The notes below the pieces were generated by a model that saw nothing but the letters and a program-made list of their open reading frames with translations, was not told the DNA's origin and did not search any database. Position numbers and translations under genes: made by a program. This document shows, piece after piece, positions 8,681-18,240 of a DNA stretch of 64,000 nucleotides (the first letter of the stretch is position 1; each line of letters begins with the position of its first letter). The DNA is from Caballeronia sp. INDeC2 (GTDB lineage: Bacteria > Pseudomonadota > Gammaproteobacteria > Burkholderiales > Burkholderiaceae): contig NZ_JALQDG010000036.1 of assembly GCF_023631325.1 (NCBI RefSeq), forward strand, positions 62,001 through 126,000, given 5' to 3'.

Positions 8681-9719
8681 TCTGCGCCTCGATCGCGCGG
8701 ATGCGGCGTGAGGTCCACGCGCGCAATATGCCGTTCGATGCGACCATCGGCAACGACGACGCCATGATGCGATACACGTCGTTGCGCCGGACCTTCGAGA
8801 TTTTGTCGGGATCGAGCCACGCATCGTTGCGCGCGAGCAGCACGAGCGTGTCGAGACCGATCATGATCGGCCAGAGACAGGCGAGACGCAGACGGACGGC
8901 GCTCGATGGAATCGCAAGCGTGTACTCGACCGCGTCCTGAAACAGGATGAGCGATGTGCGCAGCAATTCGAAGAGCACGGGCCGCGCGCGCGCCGACGAT
9001 TCCGGCCGCAGCAGATCCTGCGTCGTCAGGCCGTGACGCGCGAGCATCGATTCGGGCAGATAACAGCGGCCGATGCGCAGATCGCGCGCGCAATCGCGCA
9101 GCACGTTGGTCATTTGCAGCGCCTTGCCGAAGCGCACGCCGAGCGCGAGCATCGTATCGGGCGCGGCTTTGAGCAGGCCGGGCATGTGCGCGTAAGTCAT
9201 CTTCGTCCAGAACTCGCCGACGCAGCCCGCGACGAGATACGTGTAGCGGTCCAACTCGTCGAATTCCTGCAACGCGACGATCTCGCCCGATGTCTCGTCG
9301 GGGAAAGTGCGCAGATCGAACTCCATGCCGGTGCTGAGCGTCGTGACGATATCGCGAACCGCGGCCCGATCCTGCGCGCTCAGTTGCGGCAGGATAGCGA
9401 GCGCGTCGCTCAGGCTTTCGAGCAGCGCGCGCTCATCCGGCTGCGCCTGCTGTCCCGCGACTTCACCCGCGATACGCGCGAGCACGCCGTCATCGGGCGC
9501 GCCATTGACTTGCGCGCGCAGCGAAAGCAGCAGTTCCAGACGGCGTTGCGGCGAGATCAGCGATGTATCCGCGATCGTATCGGCGGCGCGCGCGAGCAGA
9601 TACGCAAGCCCGATGGGATCGCGCATGCTCGTCGGCAAGATGCGTAGCGTGAGGTAGAACGACCGCGATACGCGCTTGAGAAGCGGGCCCAGCAGAAAGG
9701 CCCGAGGCGAATTGTTCAT
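8658..9719 (-). CDS. Squalene/phytoene synthase-family protein
   Basis: The protein has 353 residues. It contains the family opening SRSFYLTLRILP (about 18-29), the first Asp-rich motif DTIAD (about 46-50), a long central YTYLVAGCVGEFWT segment, and the second Asp-rich motif NVLRDCARD near 200. These bind the diphosphate-Mg of farnesyl or geranylgeranyl diphosphate for head-to-head condensation. No other hopanoid or carotenoid gene is adjacent, so the product (squalene-like or other) is undecided. The ribosome site before 9719 is weak; the upstream ATG at 9770 adds an unconserved basic stretch. Confidence 0.8.
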   Translation of the reverse strand: MNNSPRAFLLGPLLKRVSRSFYLTLRILPTSMRDPIGLAYLLARAADTIADTSLISPQRRLELLLSLRAQVNGAPDDGVLARIAGEVAGQQAQPDERALLESLSDALAILPQLSAQDRAAVRDIVTTLSTGMEFDLRTFPDETSGEIVALQEFDELDRYTYLVAGCVGEFWTKMTYAHMPGLLKAAPDTMLALGVRFGKALQMTNVLRDCARDLRIGRCYLPESMLARHGLTTQDLLRPESSARARPVLFELLRTSLILFQDAVEYTLAIPSSAVRLRLACLWPIMIGLDTLVLLARNDAWLDPDKISKVRRNDVYRIMASSLPMVASNGILRAWTSRRIRAIEAQISAAIRP

Positions 9720-9807
9720 AGCAAGGATCGGATGACGTCGGCCGGACGCGCGATGATCGCGCCGCCGCATTGTATCCGTCCGTGTGAAATCGCGACTTCG
9801 CCGCGCG

Positions 9808-10434
9808 TCAATGACGATGCGCGTGCTTCTTGTGATGTCGCGGATGCGGCGCGATGCGCAGCATGACGCGCTCCGGCGCGCCGGATGTCGACGCGAGCGC
9901 CACGGGCCGATCGACCGGTTCGAGGATCACCTGCGCGCTACCGGTTCGTTGCAGACCGAGTTCGACGGCCGCGGCGAAAGACAGATCGATCATGCGACCT
10001 TTCACGAAGGGACCGCGATCGTTGATGCGCACGACGATCGAGCGAGTCTTCGCGAGATTGCTGACGCGCGCGTACGAACCGAGCGGCAAGGTGCGATGCG
10101 CCGCCGTGAACGCGTGCATGTCGTAGCGTTCGCCGCTGGCCGTTCTGCGCCCGTGAAACTTGTTGCTGTAGTAGGACGCCCAGCCGATATTCGGCACCGC
10201 CTTCGTCCTGGCGCTGCGATAGTCGAGCGGCTCGCCATCGAGGGAATGGCTTGCTTGAGTGCGCGTCGAATCGGCGATCCGCACGCTTTCAGCCATGATC
10301 GACGGCGTGCTCGTTTCCTTCGATGGCGCGTGCGGGTGTCCGGCGCATCCGTTCAACGTCGCGCACGCGCCGGAAGCGGCGATAGCGGCCACGCCGGCCG
10401 CCTGCCACTGCATGATGGGTCCGTTGTCCTGCAT
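9808..10434 (-). CDS. RlpA-like double-psi beta-barrel protein
   Basis: The C-terminal part has the RlpA double-psi beta-barrel: GWASYYSNKFHGRRTASGE near residue 83, then TLPLGSYARVSNL and the NDRGPF block with the catalytic-type Asp. Such domains are murein lytic transglycosylases or cell-wall-binding. A hydrophobic stretch ending in Cys (ATLNGCAG) suggests an exported protein or lipoprotein. A GGAG 9 bp before 10434 favours that start. An upstream ATG at 10464 would add a basic n-region (MRRHF) and cannot be excluded. The C-terminus is His/Lys-rich. It has no SPOR domain, unlike E. coli RlpA. Confidence 0.75.
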   Translation of the reverse strand: MQDNGPIMQWQAAGVAAIAASGACATLNGCAGHPHAPSKETSTPSIMAESVRIADSTRTQASHSLDGEPLDYRSARTKAVPNIGWASYYSNKFHGRRTASGERYDMHAFTAAHRTLPLGSYARVSNLAKTRSIVVRINDRGPFVKGRMIDLSFAAAVELGLQRTGSAQVILEPVDRPVALASTSGAPERVMLRIAPHPRHHKKHAHRH

Positions 10435-10551
10435 GAGCGAGTTCTCCATGAAATGCCGACGCATCTCAATCGACTTGCTCAAAACGCTCTCACCGCCGTG
10501 AAGTTGACCCATGCGCGGAAGATATGACTCATCTTTACAGAGAGGCGTACC

Positions 10552-10583
10552 TTGGGGAGCGTGGACATGGGCGTCGCTATAAT
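10552..10583 (+). promoter_or_regulatory. Promoter of the plus-strand marR gene
   Basis: A perfect TATAAT is at 10578-10583. A weak TTGGGG lies 20 bp upstream (10552-10557). The box stands about 30-40 bp before the MarR start codons. Confidence 0.5.
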
Positions 10584-10621
10584 CGCGGGACGACACATCG
10601 TGCAATCACATGCAGGCCGCC

Positions 10622-11089
10622 ATGTCCCGTGCTCCGGTTCAAGCTTCGCGCGTATCCGACGACTATCGCTTCAACGAGCAGATCGGTCATTTGTTGCGAC
10701 GTGCGTATCAGCGTCACGTCGCGATCTTTCAGCAGGCGATACCCGATTCCCAACTGACTGCCGCGCAGTTCGTCACGCTGTGCGCCGTGCGCGATCAGCA
10801 GGGCGCGTCGCTCAATGACATCGCGAAGATCACGGCGATCGATCAGGCGACGATACGCGGCGTGGTCGAGCGATTGCAGACGCGCGGTCTTATCGTCGTG
10901 GCGCGCGATGCGAACGACGGCCGCAAGGTCACCGTGACGACGACGGAGGAAGGCAATGCGCTCGTCGAACGCACGGTGCCGTTCGCTCACGACATCACGG
11001 AACAGACGTTCGGGCCGTTGAACCCGGCCGAGCGCGTCGCGATGATTTATCTGCTCAGGAAGATGATCGACGCTTCCGACGCCTCTTGA
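10622..11089 (+). CDS. MarR-family regulator (NicR/BpsR-like candidate)
   Basis: The protein has 155 residues from 10622 (GCAGG upstream); an ATG at 10610 is an alternative. The winged HTH (SLNDIAKITAIDQATIRGVV and the wing DANDGRKVTVT) is at about 66-115. It is a close paralogue of the convergent MarR gene; both share EQIGHLLR-AYQRH-AIF near the N-terminus. MarR proteins NicR (Pseudomonas putida) and BpsR (Bordetella) repress nicotinate genes, and this gene lies about 6 kb from the nic promoter region. The link is inferred from synteny. Confidence 0.85.
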   Translation: MSRAPVQASRVSDDYRFNEQIGHLLRRAYQRHVAIFQQAIPDSQLTAAQFVTLCAVRDQQGASLNDIAKITAIDQATIRGVVERLQTRGLIVVARDANDGRKVTVTTTEEGNALVERTVPFAHDITEQTFGPLNPAERVAMIYLLRKMIDASDAS

Positions 11090-11095
11090 ACGTGA

Positions 11096-11548
11096 TCACG
11101 TTGCGCCCAGTTTGCGCAAGAGCATGAGCGCCGCGACGCGCTCGACTTCGTTCAGATCGCTCATCGTGAGTTCGCTTACGCGTTGTGCGGCCGGGGTGGT
11201 CTGTTCGACGAGCTGGCGGCCTGCGTCGGTTAGTTCGACTGTTGTCTTTCTGCGGTCCGTCGGGTTTGTTTTCAGCTCGATCAGGTCGCGACCCTTCAAT
11301 CGTTCGATGATGCCGCGGACCGTTGCAGCGTCGATGGCTGTGGCCTTGCCGAGGTCGCTCATCGAGGATGGGCCCATGCGCATGCTCGCGCTCAAGACCG
11401 CGAATTGAACGGCCGTGAGTTGCGGATCGCCAATGGTCTGGCTGAAGATCGCCAGATGACGTTGATAGGCTTTTCTCAGCAGATGGCCTATTTGTTCGGA
11501 GACTTCATATGGCGTGGGGTCTTCGGGCGGCGGTTTCATGTAGTTCAT
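11096..11548 (-). CDS. MarR-family regulator, paralogue of the neighbouring one
   Basis: The protein has 150 residues from 11548, where AGGGAAC precedes the start. The HTH and wing (SMSDLGKATAIDAATVRGII, NPTDRRKTTVEL) align closely with the convergent MarR protein, whose stop is only 6 bp away. Tail-to-tail paralogues suggest an inverted duplication. It is an alternative candidate for the regulator of the adjacent nic cluster. An upstream ATG at 11599 adds a basic extension with no support. Confidence 0.85.
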   Translation of the reverse strand: MNYMKPPPEDPTPYEVSEQIGHLLRKAYQRHLAIFSQTIGDPQLTAVQFAVLSASMRMGPSSMSDLGKATAIDAATVRGIIERLKGRDLIELKTNPTDRRKTTVELTDAGRQLVEQTTPAAQRVSELTMSDLNEVERVAALMLLRKLGAT

Positions 11549-12021
11549 TTTCGTTCCCTGTCTTTGCTTCGCTTGCGTTTTCGCCGGATCCCGTTTCATT
11601 TTCGGTTTATGAGCATTGCCCCCGTGGGGGGCGGCTCCGACACGCTTAAAGGCGACCGGTCAAGCGGGTCTGCGCGTGCTTCTTTACTATCGTCTCCATC
11701 TCACTGCACGCGTCACTCGCTGCTTCCCTTGCAAACCCGGCGGCAGCGCGCAGCGCTGTGCTGAACCAACGTGCTATAAGTTCTAGCTCGTCAGACCGTG
11801 CGCGGTCCAAGCCCGGTCAGGTCTTTGAGGGCACTCGCTAATGAGCCCACGAACACCGGGCAAGCATGGCCAAACTGCGTGTGACCGCGGGCCTGAAAGC
11901 GCTGCTTTCTTTGGTTGCCTTCTTTGGTTGCTTTCTTTGCACTAGCCAAAGAAAGTGCCCCCGCCCCGGGGAGGCCAGTGCTAATAGACCAACATGAAAT
12001 CGGGATCCGGCAAACAAGACC
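11549..12021. other. Non-coding 473-bp gap with a repeat element
   Basis: No convincing gene is present. Apart from the structured repeat at 11905-11955 and a GC-rich CCCCGCCCCGGGG stretch after it, the gap shows no features. It separates the marR pair from the 3' end of the nic cytochrome gene. Confidence 0.6.
11905..11955. repeat. Intergenic repeat with direct and inverted copies
   Basis: TTCTTTGGTTGC occurs at 11907-11918 and again at 11920-11931, with a third partial TTCTTTGC at 11934-11941. CTTTCTTTGG (11905-11914) is inverted as CCAAAGAAAG (11946-11955). From memory, similar CTTTCTTTGG-rich elements are common between genes in Burkholderia sensu lato. They may act as attenuators or be extragenic palindromes. 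Confidence 0.7.
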
Positions 12022-14667
12022 TCAATGCCCCGACAACCGAACCTTCGCCGACGCATCCGCGACACCATCCCATGCCACCTCCCCCGGCGCAAATTCCGCC
12101 CGAATATAAGCAACAAGATCGGCGACCTGCTTATCATCGAACGAGTCCTTGAAACCAGGCATATAACCAAGCTCACCGGTAGCAGGCGCATCGATGCCGT
12201 GCAGAATGACATGCAACAGGTTATCGGGCGACTTGTCATTGACACTCGTATTGAGCGAAAGCAAAGGCCTGACGCCGAAATTGCCGACACCACCCGTCTG
12301 CGCATGACAAACCGCACATGCGGCATCAAAAATCCGCTTGCCGTTTTCAAAACCGTGCACGCGTAAAGCATCCTGTCGCACCGGCGAGCGCACATCGCCG
12401 CTGACGTGCGATAGCGACGCGACGTAATGCGCCATCGCGCGTATATCGGCTTCCGGCAGCGTCGCGAGATGCGACACGACCGGCGCCATCGGCCCGGCCG
12501 CCACACCATGTTCGTGCGAGAAGCCCGTGCGCAAATAGTCGAAGAGCGCCGCTTCCGTCCAGCGCACCGGCGACTTCGAGTTCGCCGTCAGCGACGGCGC
12601 AATCCATCCTTCCGCGCTGCCGCCCGTCAGATAAAGCCGCCCGCCTTTCTCCGCGCCGATCGCGTTGCGCGGCGAATGACACGCGCCGCAATGCCCCGCG
12701 CCATCCACCAGATACTTGCCGCGATTCCACAACGCCGAGCGCGCCGGATCGGGCGCGTACTCGCCCTGCTTCAGATAGAGCGCATTCCAGCCCGCGACGA
12801 GCCCGCGCTGATTCAACGGAAACGGCAAACGCGTTTGCGGCGGCCGCGATTCGACTGCGGGTTGCGACATCAGATACGCATACAGCGCGGTCATGTCGGC
12901 GTCGCTCAGCTTCGCGAACGACGTGTACGGGAACGCGGGATAGAGATGATGTCCGTCGCGCGAAATGCCCTGTCGCATCGCGCGATCGAAGGCCGCGAAC
13001 GACCAGTTGCCGATGCCCGTCTTCTCGTCGGGCGTGATGTTCGTCGTATAGACCGTGCCGAAGGGCGTTTCGAGCGCGAGTCCGCCCGCATTCACCGCGC
13101 CGCCGGGCGCCGTGTGACAGACGGCGCAATCGCCCGCCGCGGCGACTTCGCGTCCGCGTGCGAGCGTGGCTTGCGACCATGTCGACGCGTCCGGTCGCGC
13201 AACAGGCGCGATGGGCGCACGCCAGGGCCACGCAGTGCAGGCGAGCGCGACGAGGCCGCCGAAGCCCGTCGCGGCCAACGCGCCACGCCATGAGCGGCGC
13301 AGGCCTGGCGGCTTCGTCCCGATCAACGCTTGGCGCACACGCTCCGGCGTGAACGGCGGTGAACGGAAACGCACGCCGGTCGCATCGAAGAGCGCGTTCG
13401 CGATGGCCGCGGCGGCCGGCGATGTATCGATCAGCGGTTCTTCATTCGTGGCGTGCGCTTCGTCGAGCGCAGTCGTTTCGACTCGATGCGCAAGCGGCTG
13501 CACATGCGGCGTCTCATCGTGCGCGGCCCGTACGCCGAGCGGCACACCGATCAGCCTCGACGCCGCCGCCGCGATTCGCGCCGACGATACGCCCGCAATC
13601 GCGCCGATGCCGCGCCGCCCTTTCGCGCTACCCGCGACCACGCGCCGGATCGCGACATCGCCGGTTGCGCGGTTCACATCGAGATCGACGATCCACGCGC
13701 TGTACGCCGGCACTGAAGGCGGCGTGCTTTCCTGCTTGTCGAATGCGAAGCCCCGACCTTGCAGCGTTCGATCGTTCTTCGTGCGCGTGGGATTCGCCTT
13801 CCATGCAGCGCGATCCGCAAGCGTGCCGATCAGTTCGCGCGCGCCTTCGTCGTCTACGGAGTTCAGATGCGAGAGACGAAAGTCGAGCGGATCGATGTCG
13901 CGCTCGCGAGCTATTTCATCGACGAAGGATTCGCGTGCGAAGGCATGAGCCGCGTTGGGGATCTCGTCGTGGCCCGCGCCCGCGTGCATCGACTCCCGAT
14001 GCGTCATGTAGGGGTTAGGCGATTGCGTTGCCGTGACCTCGCGACGGCCCGTATCGACGTCATAGCGCCATTCGTGCAGACGCGCATCTTCATCCAGCGA
14101 AGCGCCGAGATGCAACGCAACGTCCTTCTTTTCGTGCGCATTCATCAAACCATGCACGCGCACTGCGCGTCCCGTGCGATGCAGCAGCATTACCGCCGCG
14201 AGCGCCGCGAGCGCTGCGATCGTGGAATCGTCATCGTGCGTCGTCGCGTGCACGGAAAAGCGCGACGAAGGCAGGCCCGTCGCCTCGGCCAGTTGCGCGA
14301 CGAGGCGCGCTTCATCGCGGACGGCGCACCACACCTCGATCGACGCGCCGTCGTTACGTGCGAGGACATCGCATGGATGGAGCGCATCGTCGAAAAGCGG
14401 CCACGTGTAGCGCGCTTCATGCGGCATGCGCGCCTGCGATGGCACGACCGCAGAATCGTTCGACACAGCAGCAACGCATCGTGCGGCATCTAACGCGCGA
14501 GCGGCATCATCGGAAACGAATGCGCCGATGCGCCCCATCGCGATCCACGACACGTTGTCATCGAGCGCCATCCGTTCGACGCGTTCATCGATATCGACGA
14601 TCACGCATGCGGCGAGCGTCGCCCTCGCCGTCATCTCCCTAACCCGCGGCTCGCTCATGTCGTTCAT
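12022..14667 (-). CDS. Nicotinate dehydrogenase cytochrome c subunit with a degenerate Mo-type domain
   Basis: The protein has 881 residues; ATG at 14667 overlaps the nicA stop (ATGA). Residues 1-460 resemble the C-terminal half of xanthine-dehydrogenase-type molybdopterin subunits (AFARESFVDEIARERDIDPLD; AIANALFDATGVRF). They lack the GQDTG and GSGES active-site blocks found in the 21480-23732 gene. A membrane-spanning segment follows near 470. Three CxxCH haem sites (CAVCH near 515, CGACH near 657, CAVCH near 782) form a cytochrome c tail like that of P. putida NicB and gluconate-dehydrogenase-type cytochromes. It should carry electrons from nicotinate hydroxylation to the respiratory chain. 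It corresponds best to the NdhM type of a three-subunit enzyme. Confidence 0.85.
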   Translation of the reverse strand: MNDMSEPRVREMTARATLAACVIVDIDERVERMALDDNVSWIAMGRIGAFVSDDAARALDAARCVAAVSNDSAVVPSQARMPHEARYTWPLFDDALHPCDVLARNDGASIEVWCAVRDEARLVAQLAEATGLPSSRFSVHATTHDDDSTIAALAALAAVMLLHRTGRAVRVHGLMNAHEKKDVALHLGASLDEDARLHEWRYDVDTGRREVTATQSPNPYMTHRESMHAGAGHDEIPNAAHAFARESFVDEIARERDIDPLDFRLSHLNSVDDEGARELIGTLADRAAWKANPTRTKNDRTLQGRGFAFDKQESTPPSVPAYSAWIVDLDVNRATGDVAIRRVVAGSAKGRRGIGAIAGVSSARIAAAASRLIGVPLGVRAAHDETPHVQPLAHRVETTALDEAHATNEEPLIDTSPAAAAIANALFDATGVRFRSPPFTPERVRQALIGTKPPGLRRSWRGALAATGFGGLVALACTAWPWRAPIAPVARPDASTWSQATLARGREVAAAGDCAVCHTAPGGAVNAGGLALETPFGTVYTTNITPDEKTGIGNWSFAAFDRAMRQGISRDGHHLYPAFPYTSFAKLSDADMTALYAYLMSQPAVESRPPQTRLPFPLNQRGLVAGWNALYLKQGEYAPDPARSALWNRGKYLVDGAGHCGACHSPRNAIGAEKGGRLYLTGGSAEGWIAPSLTANSKSPVRWTEAALFDYLRTGFSHEHGVAAGPMAPVVSHLATLPEADIRAMAHYVASLSHVSGDVRSPVRQDALRVHGFENGKRIFDAACAVCHAQTGGVGNFGVRPLLSLNTSVNDKSPDNLLHVILHGIDAPATGELGYMPGFKDSFDDKQVADLVAYIRAEFAPGEVAWDGVADASAKVRLSGH

Positions 14668-15173
14668 GGCGCTCGCGCCCGCGTATCGTTGCGCACATAC
14701 TGCGCCGCGCGCCGCACCGCCGCGAGTATCTCCAGATGCGTGCCGCAGCGGCACAGATTGAAGCGCAGCGCGTCCTTGATCGCGTCGTCGTCGGGATCGG
14801 GGTTGCGCTCGAGCAGCGCCTTCGTGCTCATGATCATGCCGTTGAGACAATAGCCGCATTGCGCGGCCTGTTCGTCGATGAACGCGCGCTGGATCGGATG
14901 CGGCGCGTCGATATCGCCGAGGCCTTCGAGCGTCGTCGTCTCACGTCCCACGGCGGCTGCGACCGGCACCACGCAGGAACGCGTCGCGCCGCCATCCATC
15001 AGCACGGTGCACGCGCCGCACTGGCCGAGACCGCAACCGTATTTCGGCCCATTCAGCTCGAAGTCGTTGCGCAGCACGAAGAGCAGCGGCGTGCTTCGCT
15101 CGGTGGCGACGGTGCGCGTGCAACCGTTGACGGTGAGCGTCACGGCTTGCGCATTCGATACGGGTTCGGTCAT
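14664..15173 (-). CDS. nicA: Nicotinate dehydrogenase [2Fe-2S] subunit
   Basis: The protein has 169 residues. The plant-ferredoxin-type cluster motif CGLGQCGACTVLMDG is near residue 46. The helical-domain motif CGYCLNGMIM is near 106, with CRCGTH near 141. This is the small subunit of the xanthine dehydrogenase family, which relays electrons from the Mo centre. It lies 12 bp after nicC and overlaps the cytochrome subunit gene by ATGA, so the subunits should be co-translated. Together with the Mo subunit at 21480 it hydroxylates nicotinate to 6-hydroxynicotinate. Confidence 0.92.
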   Translation of the reverse strand: MTEPVSNAQAVTLTVNGCTRTVATERSTPLLFVLRNDFELNGPKYGCGLGQCGACTVLMDGGATRSCVVPVAAAVGRETTTLEGLGDIDAPHPIQRAFIDEQAAQCGYCLNGMIMSTKALLERNPDPDDDAIKDALRFNLCRCGTHLEILAAVRRAAQYVRNDTRARAP

Positions 15174-15185
15174 CGGCGTTGTGCG

Positions 15186-16451
<1,266 letters not shown>

Positions 16452-16570
16452 TTAAAAGGTAGTCATCGACTCATGGAAACACTGATTTAGCGCGTTATAT
16501 GCGGGTTTTCACTGAGATTGTGCAGGCGTGCACCACGAATAAAACATCCGTTAATCTTGTTTAATTAAAG

Positions 16571-16580
16571 TGTGTACACT
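16571..16580 (-). promoter_or_regulatory. Candidate nic operator, nicE side
   Basis: TGTGTACACT on the plus strand is the reverse complement of the nicC-side site. It lies 58 bp before the nicE start, in an AT-rich stretch (TTGTTTAATTAAAG) that probably contains the promoter. Confidence 0.55.
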
Positions 16581-16638
16581 AGACTTCATCAAACCCGAAC
16601 GCCAACTCGCAGTGCCTGACATACGGAGTCGAAGAGAG

Positions 16639-17391
16639 ATGAGCAAGAGCTTTCGCATCGGCCAGATCGTGCCGAGTTCGAATACGACGATGGAAACCGA
16701 AATTCCAGCGATGCTGCTCGCGCGGCAGACCATCCGCCCCGAGCGCTTCACGTTTCATTCGAGCCGCATGCGGATGAAGAAAGTCGTGAAGGAAGAGCTC
16801 GCCGCGATGGACGCGGAATCGGACCGCTGCGCCGTCGAGCTTTCGGATGCGCGCGTCGATGTGCTCGGTTATGCGTGCCTCGTCGCGATCATGGCGATGG
16901 GGCGCGGCTATCACCGCGTCTCGCAGGCGCGCTTGACGAAGCACACGGCCGAGAACGGCGGCGCCGCGCCGGTCATCACCAGCGCGGGCGCGCTCGTCGA
17001 TGCGCTGAAGGTGATGAAGGCGAAGCGCGTCGTCGTCGTTGCGCCTTATATGAAGCCCTTGACCGAACTCGTCGTCGATTACATTCAGAACGAAGGGTTC
17101 GAAGTGATCGACTATCGCGCGCTCGAAATTCCGGACAATCTCGACGTCGCGCGTCATGATCCGCGTAACTTGCCCGAGATCGTCGAGACGCTGAAATATC
17201 AGGACGCGGACGTGATCGTGCTCTCGGCGTGCGTGCAGATGCCTTCGTTGCCCGTCGTGCCGAAGGTCGAAGCGCTGACGGGCAAGCCCGTTCTCACCGC
17301 GGCCATCGCGACGACTTACGCAATGCTGCGCGAACTCGATCTCGAACCGGTGGTTCCCGGCGCGGGCGCGCTGCTTTCGGGAGCCTACTGA
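16639..17391 (+). CDS. nicE: Maleate cis-trans isomerase
   Basis: The protein has 250 residues of the Asp/Glu racemase superfamily. The start at 16639 follows GAAGAGAG. The two catalytic cysteines are near residue 80 (DVLGYACLVAIMAMG) and near 198 (VIVLSACVQMPSLP). PSSNTTME at 12-19 is typical of the maleate isomerase/arylmalonate decarboxylase group. It converts maleate to fumarate, the last nic step, feeding the TCA cycle. It is the first gene of the plus-strand nic operon, with 3 bp to nicD. Confidence 0.92.
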   Translation: MSKSFRIGQIVPSSNTTMETEIPAMLLARQTIRPERFTFHSSRMRMKKVVKEELAAMDAESDRCAVELSDARVDVLGYACLVAIMAMGRGYHRVSQARLTKHTAENGGAAPVITSAGALVDALKVMKAKRVVVVAPYMKPLTELVVDYIQNEGFEVIDYRALEIPDNLDVARHDPRNLPEIVETLKYQDADVIVLSACVQMPSLPVVPKVEALTGKPVLTAAIATTYAMLRELDLEPVVPGAGALLSGAY

Positions 17392-17394
17392 GCG

Positions 17395-18222
17395 ATGGAA
17401 TCGACCTATCTCTACGGCGCGAACATTCACGCGAACGGCATCCGCCAGCACTATCTGCGCTATGGCGGCCGTGAAGGCGAACGCGCGAAGCGCGACGCGA
17501 TCGTCCTGATTCCCGGCATCACGAGCCCGGCGGTGACGTGGGGTTTCGTCGCGGAAACGCTCGGCAGGCATTTCGATACCTACGTGCTCGATGTGCGCGG
17601 ACGCGGTCTCTCCGAGGCATCGGACGCGCTCGACTACAGCCTCGATGCGCAAGCCGCCGACGTGATCGCGCTCGCCGACGCGCTCGGGCTCGAACGTTAC
17701 GCGTACGTCGGCCACTCGATGGGCGCACGCATCGCGATCCGCGCCGCGCGCATGCAACCGCGCGGCCTCACGCGCGCCGTGCTGATCGACCCGCCGGTGT
17801 CCGGCCCGGGCCGCCGAGCGTATCCGTCGAAACTGCCGTGGTATCTCGATTCGATCGCGCTGGCGAAGAAGGGCATCGACAAGGAAGGCATGCGCGCCTT
17901 CTGCCCGACATGGACCGACGAGCAACTGCGCCTGCGCGCGCAATGGCTGCACACCTGCGACGAACGCGCGATCCGCGCGAGCTTCGAAGGCTTTCACACT
18001 GACGACATTCACGCCGATCTGCCGAAGCTGCGCGTGCCCGCGCTGCTGATGACGGCGCAACGCGGCGACGTGGTGCTCGATGAAGACGTCGTGGAAATAC
18101 AGACGCTCGCGCCCGAACTGCAGCACACGCGCGTGCCGGATGCGGGCCACATGATTCCGTGGGACAACGCGGCCGGCTTTTATGCGGCGTTCGGCGATTT
18201 CCTCGGCGCGAAGCTCGTTTAA
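17395..18222 (+). CDS. nicD: N-formylmaleamate deformylase
   Basis: The protein has 275 residues, an alpha/beta hydrolase. The oxyanion loop LIPGITSPAVTWG is near residue 40, the nucleophile elbow GHSMGAR near 107, and the catalytic His region DAGHMIPWDN near 250. It hydrolyses N-formylmaleamate, the product of NicX, to maleamate and formate. The start at 17395 follows the nicE stop by 3 bp. Assignment rests on the fold plus its place between nicE and nicX. Confidence 0.9.
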   Translation: MESTYLYGANIHANGIRQHYLRYGGREGERAKRDAIVLIPGITSPAVTWGFVAETLGRHFDTYVLDVRGRGLSEASDALDYSLDAQAADVIALADALGLERYAYVGHSMGARIAIRAARMQPRGLTRAVLIDPPVSGPGRRAYPSKLPWYLDSIALAKKGIDKEGMRAFCPTWTDEQLRLRAQWLHTCDERAIRASFEGFHTDDIHADLPKLRVPALLMTAQRGDVVLDEDVVEIQTLAPELQHTRVPDAGHMIPWDNAAGFYAAFGDFLGAKLV

Positions 18223-18240
18223 ACGAAGGAGCCGACCAAC

